Shown piece after piece: positions 22,401 through 34,300 of a stretch of DNA of 64,000 nt. The translations under genes were made by a program, and so were the position numbers. Under the pieces are notes generated by a model. The model was not told where the DNA came from and did not search any database. It was given only the letters and a program-made list of their open reading frames with translations. Source of the stretch: Sphaerolaimus hirsutus (taxonomy: Eukaryota; Nematoda; Chromadorea; Monhysterida; Sphaerolaimidae). The stretch is taken from assembly GCA_964036195.1 (NCBI GenBank), contig OZ038459.1, positions 7,561,206 to 7,625,205 of the forward strand. The letters are read 5' to 3'. The number at the start of each line of letters is the position of its first letter. Within the stretch, counting starts at the first letter, position 1.

Positions 22401-25400
22401 ATGACCTAGTGTCAACATATATAGGTATATCAGACACTGGCAATACTCTGTGATGTTAAATATGACCATATAATGTCTGTGGAGCCATGGGATAGCATTA
22501 TAAGTGGTGATTTGTGTCAAAAATATCCATTTTTCATCAACATATCGTTCGTATATCGCCTTATAGTCGAATGTTCGTGACTTCAGGTAAAGTTTGGCAT
22601 GGAATAGTGATCAAACAAGGTTATAAAACGAGGTTGTTACTTTGGGAGTGAAATTACACACTGTGGAGGTACATGGAAGCACATTACCTCAATATTATAT
22701 ACTACAGCAACTAGGGTTGGAAAAAAACGTTTTTTTTAACTCGATGTTTTTTTTAAAAAAAACGTTTTTTTTTAAAAAGCTCCCAGATATGACCTAGTGT
22801 CAACATATATAGGTATATCAGACACTGGCAATACTCTGTGATGTTAAATATGACCATATAATGGCTGTGGAGCCATGGGATAGCATTATAAGTGGTGATT
22901 TGTGTCAAAAATATCCATTTTTCGTCGACATATCGTTCGTATATCGCCTTATAGTCGAATGTTCGTGACTTCAGGTAAAGTTTGGCACGGAATGGTGATC
23001 AAACAAGGTTATAAAAGGAGGTTGTTACTTTGGGAGTGAAGTTACACACTGTGGAGGTACATGGAAGCACATTACCTCAATATTATATATTACAGCAACA
23101 TATGTCAGCTTATTCACCCATGGTAGCACATAGAAATGGATGTTTTGATACTAAAAATGCAACAAAACCAATGAAAACAACCACCAATGTCAATTTGTGT
23201 GTGAAATTGCGCGCTTGCGCGCAAAAATTTTGCAAAATACCTAGTGCTTAGTACTAAAAATTTCAGTCGATGTTTTAAAAAAAAAAAAAACATTTCGGAC
23301 GTCATGTTTTTTTTAAAATAAAAAACGTTTTAAAAAAAACATCGGCCAACCCTATCCACAACGTCCCTTGAAGTCACCCCCCTCGAAATACCACCGTCTG
23401 GAAAAAGGAACATCATGTATATAAGGTACATGATCTATTTATTGGTGTAAATTTGCATCGCAGTGACACATAGGCTAGTGTATGTGTACATATTTACGTT
23501 ATATGTATGGAAATATCTTGTGATGTCACCTTTACCACTGTTTTGGGTACGTCAAATCCCATTCTTTACTACCACCCTTTACGAAAGTTTCTGGCGAAAT
23601 AAACCCCCCCCCCTCGAAATACCCCCCTCAAAATTTCCACTCTGAAAAAGCAAACCCCCTGGGGGTATTTCGAGGAAATACGGTATGTACTATGATATAA
23701 CCACATGATTATGGCGTCAGTGTTGAATTCTAGCGTGATTGTGCATGCTGAGTGTTTGTTTGTCAGCTGTCACCACGGACATGCTGAAATCCTTTTTTTA
23801 AATGTATCTAGAATAGAAGGTGAGACGTTTTTCAACCATCGGAAAATTAGCGGTCGAATGAAATAGGATTTTGAATTGAATCAGGAAAGTATCAACAAGA
23901 TGTTGCTTATCACATCTCATGAAAATCTTCTGAATCTACCATCCATGAATGTTTGACATTGCAGGGAACTAGCGCCGTGGCAACAAAACGCCTTCAAGTA
24001 AAACCAATGGTATGCTGCGTTGTTTCCAGAACAGAACCCTCGGACTTGTCTGGGATAATGTCCAAAATTTCGGCAGCCCGGCAGTTTGATTTTGCACCGA
24101 CAACTGATTCAAACAAAAATGTTTTCCATTGGTGCGTGATCCACGTGGCGTCGCTTTTTGAGGATGGTCCTGCATGGAAAGAGGTTGCATTTGATCTTCC
24201 GATGGGTGAGTGCTGTCAATCATTTCGAGCTATCTTGAGTTGTTTCCTACTAGGGATGGTAAAAAAACTTTTTTTCAACGACCTGGTTTAAAAAACGGTT
24301 TCGACGGTCGGGTTAAAAAAAAAACTTGATAAAAAAACGGAAATAAATATCCAACAAACATGGAAATTATTTATTTATGCAAATCTTGAATATTCAATTT
24401 TCGACCCTCGCTGGTAATTTATGATCACATCTAAGTATGAACAGAACTATACATTGAAAAACAGTGCCTTTTTATTTCAACTGTTTCCTTCACACATAAA
24501 TACACTCAAACTTATGCACCAACACAGAGACAAACAGACTATTCGGACAGTCCCGTATACCAGTCCTAAAGGAGCTTTTGAAGCCCCTTTCCCCAACAAT
24601 GAGAGCCGATTTCTTGCGTATTTTGAAGCATCGCGTGTTGCACCGAATCGCCAAATTAGTAGGTTCAGACAAAATTCTGCTGTCTGACGATGCAGACAAA
24701 ACTGTCGCGGCTGGCTTTAATTTGATATGTTTGGGTCGGGGAAGGAGTGTTCCACAAGAGACTCATGCAGTTGACGATTCGTGTTGCGGTTGGTTGACGG
24801 TTGAGGAGTTTACATTTTTGAAGTAGAATTGATTTTTCATGCTGAATTTCCTCGAAGATTTTTTCGTATGCCCACAAGGAGGTTTATTATTTCGCCTGCA
24901 AATTTTGAGGGGGGTTAATTCGAGGGTGTTTTTTTTCACCAGAAATTTCGTGAAGGGTCATAGTAAAAGTAGGCTTGGACATACCCAAAGCTGGAAATAA
25001 ATGTGACCAAATAGGACATTTTGAACATATTTATCAATCTTTTTTGTAGCTGCGATGCAAATTGGCAGCAATAAATAGGTCATGTACATTGCATACGTAT
25101 ACGAGATGTACATTATTCCATTTGGGGGTATTCCGAGGGGAGGTTTATTTTTCCTCAGCTCGCTCAAATCTGCGGTTATTTCGAGCAGGGTTAATTCAAC
25201 GGGGGTGGGGTAATGGCGCTACGCACACTGAAGCCGAAATATTCGGCATACACACGTTTTTGACAAATGCCGAATTAAATGCTGAATAGAAAAAAAACTT
25301 GCTGAACTCAAATCGTCCGTACTCTTGAAAATTAGGCGGTTTGTCAATTCAGCATGTATTTCAGCATTCAAAAGATGCGTACACTTTTTCATGCGGAAAC

Positions 25401-28400
25401 ATTCAGCAATAGGATAAAATCTCAAATGCTGAAATGCAAAGATAAACGAGGATTGGTTTTTGAGATCTCGGGATCGGATCGGGATTGACCTTTTGGTATT
25501 GGGATCGGGATTGGTTTTTGAGATTTCGGGATCGGGATTGACCTTTCGGGATCGGGATTGGCATTTTTCGGGATCGGTAATGGCATTTTTGAAAACATTC
25601 GAATATACACGTTTTTTGCCAATGTTTTCACAAAACAGGCTCAAAAACACGTCTGGATGCCAGAAAAGAGGCATAAAGTGGACATTGGTTAAAATTTATT
25701 AATGCAAAAAGGGCATTTAATGAGGTTGACCAAATTTTCTGGGATCGGGATCGGGATTGTATAAATTTTTTCGGGATCGGGATTGTGATTTTGAAAGTTT
25801 CTGGATCGGGATCGGGATTGGCTTTTGAGATTTCGGGATCGGGATCAGGATTGAGGTTTCAGGATCGGGATCGGGACCACCAAATCCCGAAATGTTTTAG
25901 GATCGGGATCGGGATTCCGTTTCGACCATAGTGCCAACCCTATCCAATATACATAATCACTATTGTCTATTGACCGAAGTTGATGCTGTACAGAGAATGT
26001 AACTAATTATATCTTGTCATAAAGTTGACATCAAATATTGTCATCAATTATATCTTGTCACACACACTAGTCAGGGGTAGGAAAGGGGGGTTCCCCCCCC
26101 CAAATCGCCCAGCTATCTATCTATTCCAGAGGCCGCTCAGCTATCTATCTATCCCGGAGGCAAAATTTTGGGCTACTATCCCCTAAACCCCTCCCCCCAA
26201 TCGGCCAGCTATCTACCTATCTGGAGCGATTTTTGGGAAACTATACCCTAATTTTCACTCAAAATCGCTATTTTCATACCTATATATAGATTTTCACCTC
26301 CAAAATCACTGGTTCGTGCATCTAACTGCCTATTTTGAGCTATTTTTAGTACTATATGTCCTTATATACCCATTTTTAGCCATTTTTCACCTACTTTCAG
26401 AAATTTTTCTCCTTTTCCTCCCTTCTATGCCTATATATTGAGCCCCAGCGAACCCCCCCCCAGAAAAATTTTCAGCTATCCATCCCTCCGGAGGAGTTAT
26501 TTGCTATCTATCCAACGAGGGTGTAGCGGCCGAAATGAAAACCCGGCCGTAATGAAAGCCTGGCTGTAATGTATGCCTACCCGGCCGCAATGAAAGCCTG
26601 GCCGTAATGTAGGGGATGCTACATTACGGCCGGGCAACATTACGGCCAGGCTTTCATTACGGCCGGGTAGGCATACATTACAGCCAGGCTTTCATTACGG
26701 CCGGGTTTTCATTACAGCGAGGCCCCCGTCCTATCCAACACCCAGGAGGGCCGAAAACTAGAATACCCCTGACACTAGTTGACATCAAAAATTGTGTCAA
26801 CTAAATTTTGGATAATTATTGGTTTTACTTGGCAGCAGGGTTGGCAAAATCTCAGAGAAAAAAAAATCAAATACAATTTTTATACAATTTTACTACAATT
26901 TTAGTAAAAAGAATTTCACAAAAACTAATCCTGGTCACAAAGAATAAAAAATAAAAATAAAATAATAATAAAATAATAATAAAATGGAAAATTGAAGAAT
27001 AAAAAAATAAAAATAAAATGGAAAATTGAAGAAAAAATAAAAATAAAATATAATTTATTTACAATTTTACTGCAGTTTCAGTAAAAATAATTTTACTAAA
27101 ACCAACCCTGCTTGGCAGACGCTACAGTGTATGCACAACTTCATGTGTGCAGTGGCAAAAAGGATGAAAATTGGGGTTAAGGGTGACTTCTAGTGAAAAT
27201 TATGGTCATCATTTTCAAAAATACTTACTTTTACATTTTCCCATGGAAATAAAAGTAAAAAATTATACTATACGTTTTCTGCACTCAGGAGTGACTAAAA
27301 ATGAATATTTTACATTAACTTTGAAAACATTGATTACTTTCAACAATCTGGTTTGCAGGCATGCTTAGGGTGACAAATTTCCGTTTCCGTTTTCTGCAGG
27401 CAAATTTTTTCCATTTTCCATTCCGTTTTCCGGTAATTGAATTAATTTTTCCGTTTTCCGTTCCGTTTTCCGACTACAAAATTTTTTTCCATTTCCGTTC
27501 CTGTTTTTCTGGCTAATTATCCCTTTTCTGGCTAAATTTTCAGTTTTTCTGCCTTTTTCTGGCTGAATTTTCAGTTTTTCCGGCTGAATTTTCAGTTTTT
27601 CCGCCTTTTTCCCGTTTTCAGGCTCAATTTTCAGTTTTTCAGCCTCATATTCCCCTTTTCTGGCTCAATTGTCTGTTTTCTGTTTCAGCCAAACTGGTAA
27701 ACATGCATGCAGGTTTTCAATTATGTGACTTTTTCCATTTTCCATCAAAATTTCAGCAATTTTTAGCATTTCCAGGAAATTTCCACAATTTTTTTTGTTT
27801 TCTGGCAAAATTTCATTTTTCCATTTCCAGTTTTCCGGCCTTGTTTTCCTTGTTGCTGAAATTTTATTTCCGTTTTCTGGCAAGTGCAAAAAAATTTCCG
27901 TTTCCATTTTCCATAACAAAATTTTTTTGACACCCTAGGCACGCGCTGTTCCAATGTTTATCATTACTATTCACTCATGTATAGGGTTCAAACGGGATCC
28001 CGATCCCGGATCCCATGAAATTCCGGGATTTACCAGTCCCGATCCCAATCCTGAAACCCCAATCCTGATCCCGATCCTGAAATCTCAAAAATACCAATCC
28101 CGATCCCGAAAGTTTTCAAATCCCGATCCCGATCCCGAGAAACTCCCAAGTCCGGGATCCCGATCCCGGAAAAATTAGTGGAAATTATAAAAAGTGAAAT
28201 AATGACGTTTTTGCATGCAAAAAAGTGGATGCAAACCCCCAGCGTCAATTTTATGCCACTGTTCTGGCATCCAACAGTGTTTTGAGACCTTTATGAACAA
28301 CTGTGAATTAGGGTTCAAACGGGACCGCGGTCCCGGTACATGGTTTGGCAAAAAGTTGGGACTGGGGCGGTCCCGGTCCCGGTCCCGACACCCCAGTCCC

Positions 28401-30373
28401 GGTCCCGGTCCCGGTCCCGACATATACAAAAAGCCAGTCCCGGTCCCGGTCCCGACCACCCAGTCCCGGTCCCGGTCCCGGACTTTTCTAGCGGTCCCGA
28501 CAAGGGATTGAAAAAAACGTATTTTCAATGACCTGGGTTTAAAGAAATATGTTTTTTTCATAAAATGTTTTTCTCAACGGCTCCCAAATATAGTTACTAT
28601 GTGGTCAACATGTACATGTAAATATGTCTGACAAATAACAGTATCTTATGATGTCATATATGGCAATACAATGGCTTTGGAGCCATGTTGTAGTATTATA
28701 AGTGGTGATTTTTGCCAAAAAATCTATTTTAGGTGTTATTACAAGTGTCTTGTGTAACTTGTTACAAAAATACATCGTTTTTCATAAAATATTCACGACT
28801 TCAAGTGAAGATGGGATTGGAATAGTGCTTGAATAATGTTATAAGAAAAGGCTAATACATTGAGAGTGTTCCTCCACACAATGGAGGTGTGTGGAACAAC
28901 ATTGGCTGGATATTACGTACCAATAGGGTAAAAAAGATGCCCCGGTCCCGGTACATGGTTTGGCAAATCCCAGTCCCGGTCCCGACCCCCCAGTCCCGGT
29001 CCCGGTCCCGGTCCCGACAATTGAAAAAAGCCAGTCCCGGTCCCGGTCCGGACCACCCAGTCCCGGTCCCGGTCCCGACATAAGAAAATTTCTGGTCCCG
29101 GTCCCGGTCCGAAAAACTGGTCCCGTTTGAACCCTACTGTGAATGCCAGAAAAATGGCCAAAATTTCTATCCCTAGAACCCAATCCCGATCCCGGAAAAA
29201 TGCCTATCCCAATCCCGATCCCGTGACCCCAATCCCGGCCAATCCCGATCCCGAAATCTCAAATTACCAATCCCAATCCCGATCCCGATCCCGAAATCTC
29301 AAAAAGTGAATCCCGATCCCGATCCTGATCCCGAAAAGTCAATCCCGTTTGAACCCTACTCATGTACACACATTGCCCAAATTCCCAAAATGGTTTGTAC
29401 GTTTTTTCTGTTTACACACTGTTGAACTGTGCTGAACTACAATATCTCAAGAATGAGCAGTTTTTAAAAAAAATTTATGGTCTTCATTTTTGAAGATCAT
29501 GTTCATACATGTTCATAAAAAATGTTTCATGAAGATGTATGAAAAACTAGATGAGATCTGGATCATTTCACAGCAGTAGATTTTCTGCCAATTGCTGAAC
29601 TGGTTTGCTGAAATGAAAGTGTCCGGATACAATTTTTTCACAAGATGCTGAAATGTTAAATTCAGCATATGACCAAAAATGCTGGAAAATCATCTAAATC
29701 CGTCCGAATTTGTCCGAATTCGTACGGTTGCTGAATGTCTGGACCCAAAAATGCTGGTCTAAAACCGTCCGAACAGCATTTTTTTAGTTCGGATTCGGCA
29801 GATGAAAACGTGCGTATGCCGAATATTTCGGCTTCAGTGTGCGTAGCGCCATTCCGAGGAAATATGGAATATTGCTCATCGATATTCACCGTGCACATTC
29901 GCAGACGGCGTTATGCGCATCCGGGCCATGCGTGAATTGAGTTCACGAGAACTGGCCGCCTACAATCACTACAATGGCTTGTCTCATTTCCTAGTAGCTA
30001 GTGAGAGTGAAATCAATGCTGCACCCCAGTCCGTTCAGGTGCCAGATTCAATTCATTGTGGACACTTTTTGTACATATTTACAGTTTACTATCCTTATAC
30101 TCGCAGACAGTGACTGCGTCATTCATTCGACGTATGCAAATGTCTTCATCAGGTCAATCTGGGTTGACTTCTGTCCTTGGTGCTTTGGGGCGGCTTCAGG
30201 CTGTCAACTGTTCTGATAATTCAGTTGACAAAGATTTTGGTAACTGTGCCTTTTGTTTGACACACAGTGATTTGATTGATTTTAATGGTGCTAAGTTGTG
30301 CGACGTTTGCCTTGATATTGTTAATGAGTTGAGTGATTCTAGCATATTCATGTCGTCGATTATGACACATTGA
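19431..30373 (+). CDS. CTU2: Cytoplasmic tRNA 2-thiolation protein 2
   Basis: CTU2 (Ncs2) pairs with CTU1 to thiolate U34 of Lys, Glu and Gln tRNAs, using sulfur from URM1. Exons: 19431-19628, 19886-20017, 23965-24205, 24564-24788, 29905-30038, 30107-30373. Phases fit and give 398 aa. Cysteines CVKC (40-43), C48 and CRTC (59-62) form an N-terminal zinc-ribbon. VRHKFRSALGK follows, as in the family. FEGDHAS sits where CTU1-type enzymes have the SGGxDS loop, so the ATP site looks degenerate, as is usual for CTU2. HWCVIHVASLFE, ICLGRG and MRIRAMRELSSRELAAYN match later family blocks. CAFC (357-360) and CDVC (375-378) form the C-terminal ribbon. Introns 2 (3.9 kb) and 4 (5.1 kb) are stacks of transposons. 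Confidence 0.92.
20036..20144 (+). mobile_element. Introner family 1, decayed copy inside CTU2 intron 2
   Basis: It starts ATGCCAGTCCCAGATCCTG, with GT changed to AT, and ends GGTCTTTGACTGCCCTAG. It lies 18 bp inside an ordinary intron and is not used as an intron itself. Confidence 0.75.
20800..21640. repeat. Composite element with GTATAGCAACCACACG ends, CTU2 intron 2
   Basis: GTATAGCAACCACACG near 20800 is matched by its inverse, CGTGTGGTTGCTATAC, near 21620. Runs of GTTGCTAATTAGTACAT follow inside each end. The centre (about 21250-21410) holds a second inverted repeat around TTGGAACACTATT / CTAGTGTTCCAA. Confidence 0.55.
21858..23354. mobile_element. hAT-like MITE (TAGGGTTGG) with internal tandem triplication, CTU2 intron 2
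   Basis: The ends are TAGGGTTGGAAAAAA and GGCCAACCCTA, with an exact 8-bp duplication TCCACAAC. The TIR plus about 350 bp of interior is repeated at 21858, about 22323 and about 22715 in the same direction. Only the last copy continues to the right end. Confidence 0.88.
26526..26722. repeat. ~200-bp hairpin of CGGCCGTAATGAAAGCC words
   Basis: Left-arm blocks such as CCCGGCCGTAATGAAAGCC are mirrored by GGCTTTCATTACGGCCGGG in the right arm. The hairpin is centred near 26613. It lies inside a larger CAGGGGTAGG-type element (about 26070-26775) that contains CTATCTATC words. Confidence 0.75.
26836..27110. mobile_element. hAT-like MITE (CAGGGTTGG ends)
   Basis: The ends are CAGGGTTGGCAAAAT and AAAACCAACCCTG, with an exact 8-bp duplication CTTGGCAG. 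The interior is AATAAAAATAA-rich. Confidence 0.85.
27366..27937. mobile_element. hAT-like element made of TTTTCCG words
   Basis: The ends are TAGGGTGACAAATTT and TTTTTTTGACACCCTA. Flanks GGCATGCT and GGCACGCG agree at 6 of 8 bases. The interior reiterates CCGTTTTCC and TCAGTTTTTC words. Confidence 0.65.
27982..29358. mobile_element. hAT-like GATCCC element containing a nested GGTCCC element
   Basis: The outer ends are TAGGGTTCAAACGGGATCC and ATCCCGTTTGAACCCTA, with an exact 8-bp duplication CTCATGTA. Inside, 28309-29136 is a second element (TAGGGTTCAAACGGGACC ends, exact duplication CTGTGAAT). That element is itself split by a TAGGGTTGG-family copy (about 28503-28935). Three insertion layers can be read. 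Confidence 0.88.
30039..30106 (+). other. Short CTU2 intron 5 starting GTGCCAG
   Basis: This intron is only 68 bp long. Its first seven bases are the introner start GTGCCAG and its upstream exon ends CAG, but the inverted-repeat body is absent. It could be an eroded introner or chance. Confidence 0.35.
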
Positions 30374-31330
30374 TAAAGATTAACACCAAATAATACCATG
30401 ACACAGTGAGACCAACATTCATATTCAGTAAAAATAATCTGATAATGATCGAACCTCATATCTACCATTAGGGTTCAAACGATATATCGTATCGAATATC
30501 GAATATCGGATATCGACCATTTTTTTATATCGAATATCGATATCGAAAATTTTGAAAAAATATCGAATATCGATATCGAAAATTTTGAAAAAATATCGAA
30601 TATCGATATCGAATATCGACCATTTTTTCGATATATCGAACCTGTATTGTGTCCCCAAATGTACTTTTCATTTTCATTTTGAGATGTTTATGGTTGATCT
30701 GATGTGCTTATAGTATTGTATTTGATGAGTAAAAGTACAGTATTTTTAATGTCATTGTTGTTGGAGTGCTAAATTTGAAGCCAGAAAACGCTGATATACT
30801 TTTTTGCAACATGCCCTTAAGCAATTAGGTTATAAGGATGAACTGTAATATCTACCAATTGTTTTTTGTCTGATACACTTTGATTCATCATGTTTTTCTT
30901 CTATTTTCTACCATTGAGTGATGTAAAGCTTGTTAAAATCACTTGTACCATTCACATTTCAGTAAAGAGATGATTAAACATGTGTGCAACCACATGAAAA
31001 TACAATATGCCACTTGAAATATGCCTTGTTATACCAAAAGCATATCACAATATCGAATATCGAAAATATCGAATATCGAATATCGACCATTTTTCAATAT
31101 CGAATATCGAATATCGATATCGAGGTTCCATATCGTATCGATATCGAATATCGAGTTTCAGAAAAAAATATCGAATATCGATATCGAAAATTTTGAAAAA
31201 ATATCGAATATCGAATATCGATATCGAAAAGTCATATCGTTTGAACCCTATCTACCATCCAGCGATAACTAGATAAATCAGTGCCAATTTGCACATTCTC
31301 CAATGCCCCTCAGCTTGACAAACACCCACA
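30374..31330. other. CTU2-FBXW5 spacer
   Basis: Same-strand spacer of 957 bp. Nearly all of it is one hAT-like element, so the FBXW5 promoter must lie close to or within that insert. Confidence 0.6.
30469..31250. mobile_element. hAT-like ATCGAAT element, second copy
   Basis: The ends are TAGGGTTCAAACGATAT and ATATCGTTTGAACCCTA, with an exact 8-bp duplication TCTACCAT. The core matches the 5306-6117 copy closely. Confidence 0.9.
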
Positions 31331-34300
31331 ATGGGCGGCAGTGAAAGCTGGTCCACCAGCACGCTGCCCGACCCGTTGTGGCTGCACGTGTTCGGCCAGC
31401 TCGGCCGTGCCGACCTCGGCAGGTGCGCCCAGGTGAATGCCCATTGGTACAGGGTGGCCAATGATGTCAGCTTGTGGAGGAGGTTAGTTTGGAATTGCAT
31501 TGGAACGCTTTGTTGATGCTTGATTTTGAGCGTTTGTTAGTCTTACGCTTATCTTTGGGTGTCGAAAGCACCATAACTTTGGTGCGAAGCGCCGTGGTGT
31601 TTGGCCCCAGCGCCAGGCATTTTGTTCCTGGCGCCGGGTAAAAAGAGCTGGACGCGCCAGTGCGCTTTTCATGGGCACGGCGCCAAGCATCGATGGCGCC
31701 AGAGCATTATAGCGCCAAAAGTGCCATGGCGCGTTTCGCTTTGGCGTTAGCGCCAGGCTCCATCACCATCGCGCGTTCACATCACTAAGTGTCATCCTTC
31801 ATTTCAAGTTTCCGAGTTCTTCGTTTACTTTCCAATTTTTTTCCAGGCTCTTCCGCCGAGACTTCCACCTGTCCGACAAGCACCCCTTGGACGGCCTCTG
31901 GGGCGGGCGCTTCATGCCCGACGACTTCCAGCTGCACAACGAGCCGACCGGCTGGCGCGACGAGTACAGACGTTTGCGGTGGACCGCGCCCACTGTGCCG
32001 CTCAGAGTGCTGCATGGACATGCTGATGAGGTGGGTTGAGTTGAGTGTGGTTTTTGTGTGAGACGGGTGGGTTGAGTTGAGATCTGGGGGCATTCGGAGA
32101 TTTGGAAAGTAAGGTGTGTATAGTCAAATGTCATGTAAAGTGTCGAAAGTCATGTAAAATGTCCTGTAAAATGCCAATTTTTCCTTTGCCATTTTACGTG
32201 ACTTTTGACAATTTGCATGTCATTTAACTCTACATGGCATTTTACACGGTCTAGGAGTGGCGCCTGATTATGTCGCTATCCAATGTTCCGAATATTTTCG
32301 ATAAGAAATGTGATGGATATATTCAGTACATTATATCGCTTTTTTCGCTTATTATTCTGGTGTTTTCCAGGTACTACACGCGACATTTTCGGCCGACGGG
32401 CGATATTTTGCAACATGCTCCAAAGATTCTAAAGTGCTTGTTAGTCATTAACGTGAAGTTGCATATTTATCATTTCACCAAATATAAATGACCCTTTTTG
32501 AAACTTGCCCCTGATACAGGTATGGCGAACGGACGATGTTTGCCCTATGCGAGAGCGCAGTTCAGCAGTTTCAGATCCCCTCAAAGTCACAAACGTTAAC
32601 GATTCACACAAAATCGAACCTGCCTTCGGCGCGGACATGGCCAGGCGGCTCCACTGGAAGTACACCCAATTCGCTCAGTTCAACTGCGCCAGGCGCGGCG
32701 AGGGCGGCAACGACGACCCGTTGCTGTTGCTCGTGTCCGGCGTCAAAGCCGAGGACAATCGTTCTGGTTACGCGGATGGAGAGATTGTCGTTTTTGAGTT
32801 GGATGGTAAGTTGGTTTTGGTAGGGTTCAAATTAGGGTTCGAACGAGATTCAATTTTCGGGGTCGAGATCGCGTTTTTCGAGGATTCGAGTTTTCTAGAT
32901 CGGAGTTGGGTGTTTAGGGACCGGGATCGCGATCGGCATTAGTTTTTTGATATTTCGGGATCGGGGTTGAGGTTACGGGATCGAGATCTGGATCGGGACT
33001 GCCAAATCCAGAAATTTTCCGGGATCGGGATCCCGTTTGACTCCTAGTTCAAATGAGACCATATTTGGGGAGTTTCATTCCAAAAACGCATATATCCATA
33101 ATTTTCAATTTTTCAAAATAGCAATTTAAAGTTTGTCGATGGCCCGACGGCGCTATGTTTGGGCGACAATGCTTGCCTTGAACTTTTCAGATAGATCCGA
33201 CATTTCTATACAATGTTTGTAACTAGCCGGGCCGGTTGTAATTTTGTTGGCCGGGAAATATTTAGGGAGTTATGTGAGACTTTGTAGATCACCCAAATTT
33301 GGGAACAAATCTGAACATTTGAAATTAAATGTTAAATAACTTCTCAAAGGTACATGATAGGCAAAAACAAATTACACGACTGCAAAGCCAGTGTCTAAAA
33401 GTACCTCTACCTATATTTTCAGATCAAAATATACACGCATATTTGATTCATAGTGCAAAATATAATTGGAAATTCACGTATGTATTTTTGGAAATGAAAC
33501 TTTATTTTGTATGGGCTCCGGGCGACCGCTCCGAAGCACGCGTGCATTTTTGGAAATGAAACTACTAACCCTGTCCTAAATAATTACATCCCTAGTCTCG
33601 ATAAAGCCGTCCCGTCTGAACCATAGTCTTAGCGTTCTTTGTATTCTTATGCAAACCATCACGTGAACAACATTCTATTTCTCAGAGGAATCTGGCACCG
33701 TCTTGTTTCGATGTCGCGCGCACAACAGACCGTACGATGTGTTCGGCTGTTGGTTCGACGCTAACCATTTTCTCTGCGGCGATCACACATTTGTACAAGT
33801 TCGTTATTTCGGTCTCATAGATTTACCGGGTTTGCTTGATTAACCCCCATTGAATAATCCCCATTTTGAGTGGTTCTCCTTTCAAAAAGTCTGGCGAAAG
33901 AATAATTCCCCAGGGTGCAGTCCCAGACCCTGTAAAATGTAAAATGTCATGCAAAGTATCAAAAGTCGGGCATTTTCCATGACTTTAGACACTTTGCATG
34001 ACATTTGACATTTTACAGGGTCTGGGACTGCCCCCAGGGGGATTATTCAAGCAAATACAGTATATTACATGATTTCGCAATCACTGTCTAGTTAATTGCG
34101 TACCCATCTCTGTTTCTAGGTGGACTTTGACAGAGGCATGAGCGTGTCGCAGTTGTGGCTTTGCAAGGCCAGTCAGGAACTGCAGTCTGAGCGCACGGCC
34201 GTTCTCGCACCAATGTACAAGTTAGTCGTGGTGGACGTTCTCTTTTTCTATGGGCCCACACCCTAGTTGACATAGCAAATAGTTGTCAACTAAATAACAC

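Larger units (their letters stand above)
25209..29853. mobile_element. Large nested transposon cluster, CTU2 intron 4
   Basis: The outer ends are GGCGCTACGCACACTGAAGC (25214) and its inverse CTTCAGTGTGCGTAGCGCC (to 29853). Inside sit a GGATCGGGATC-rich element (about 25450-25935), 26836-27110, 27366-27937 and 27982-29358, the last with its own nested inserts. The outer element itself interrupts a C-rich MITE (about 24885-25205, resuming at 29854). Confidence 0.65.

Noticed and set aside
25219..29309. ORFs rich in SRSRS, DPDPE or GPGPG
   Set aside because: They arise from GATCCC/GGTCCC repeat words in any frame and are not a low-complexity gene.
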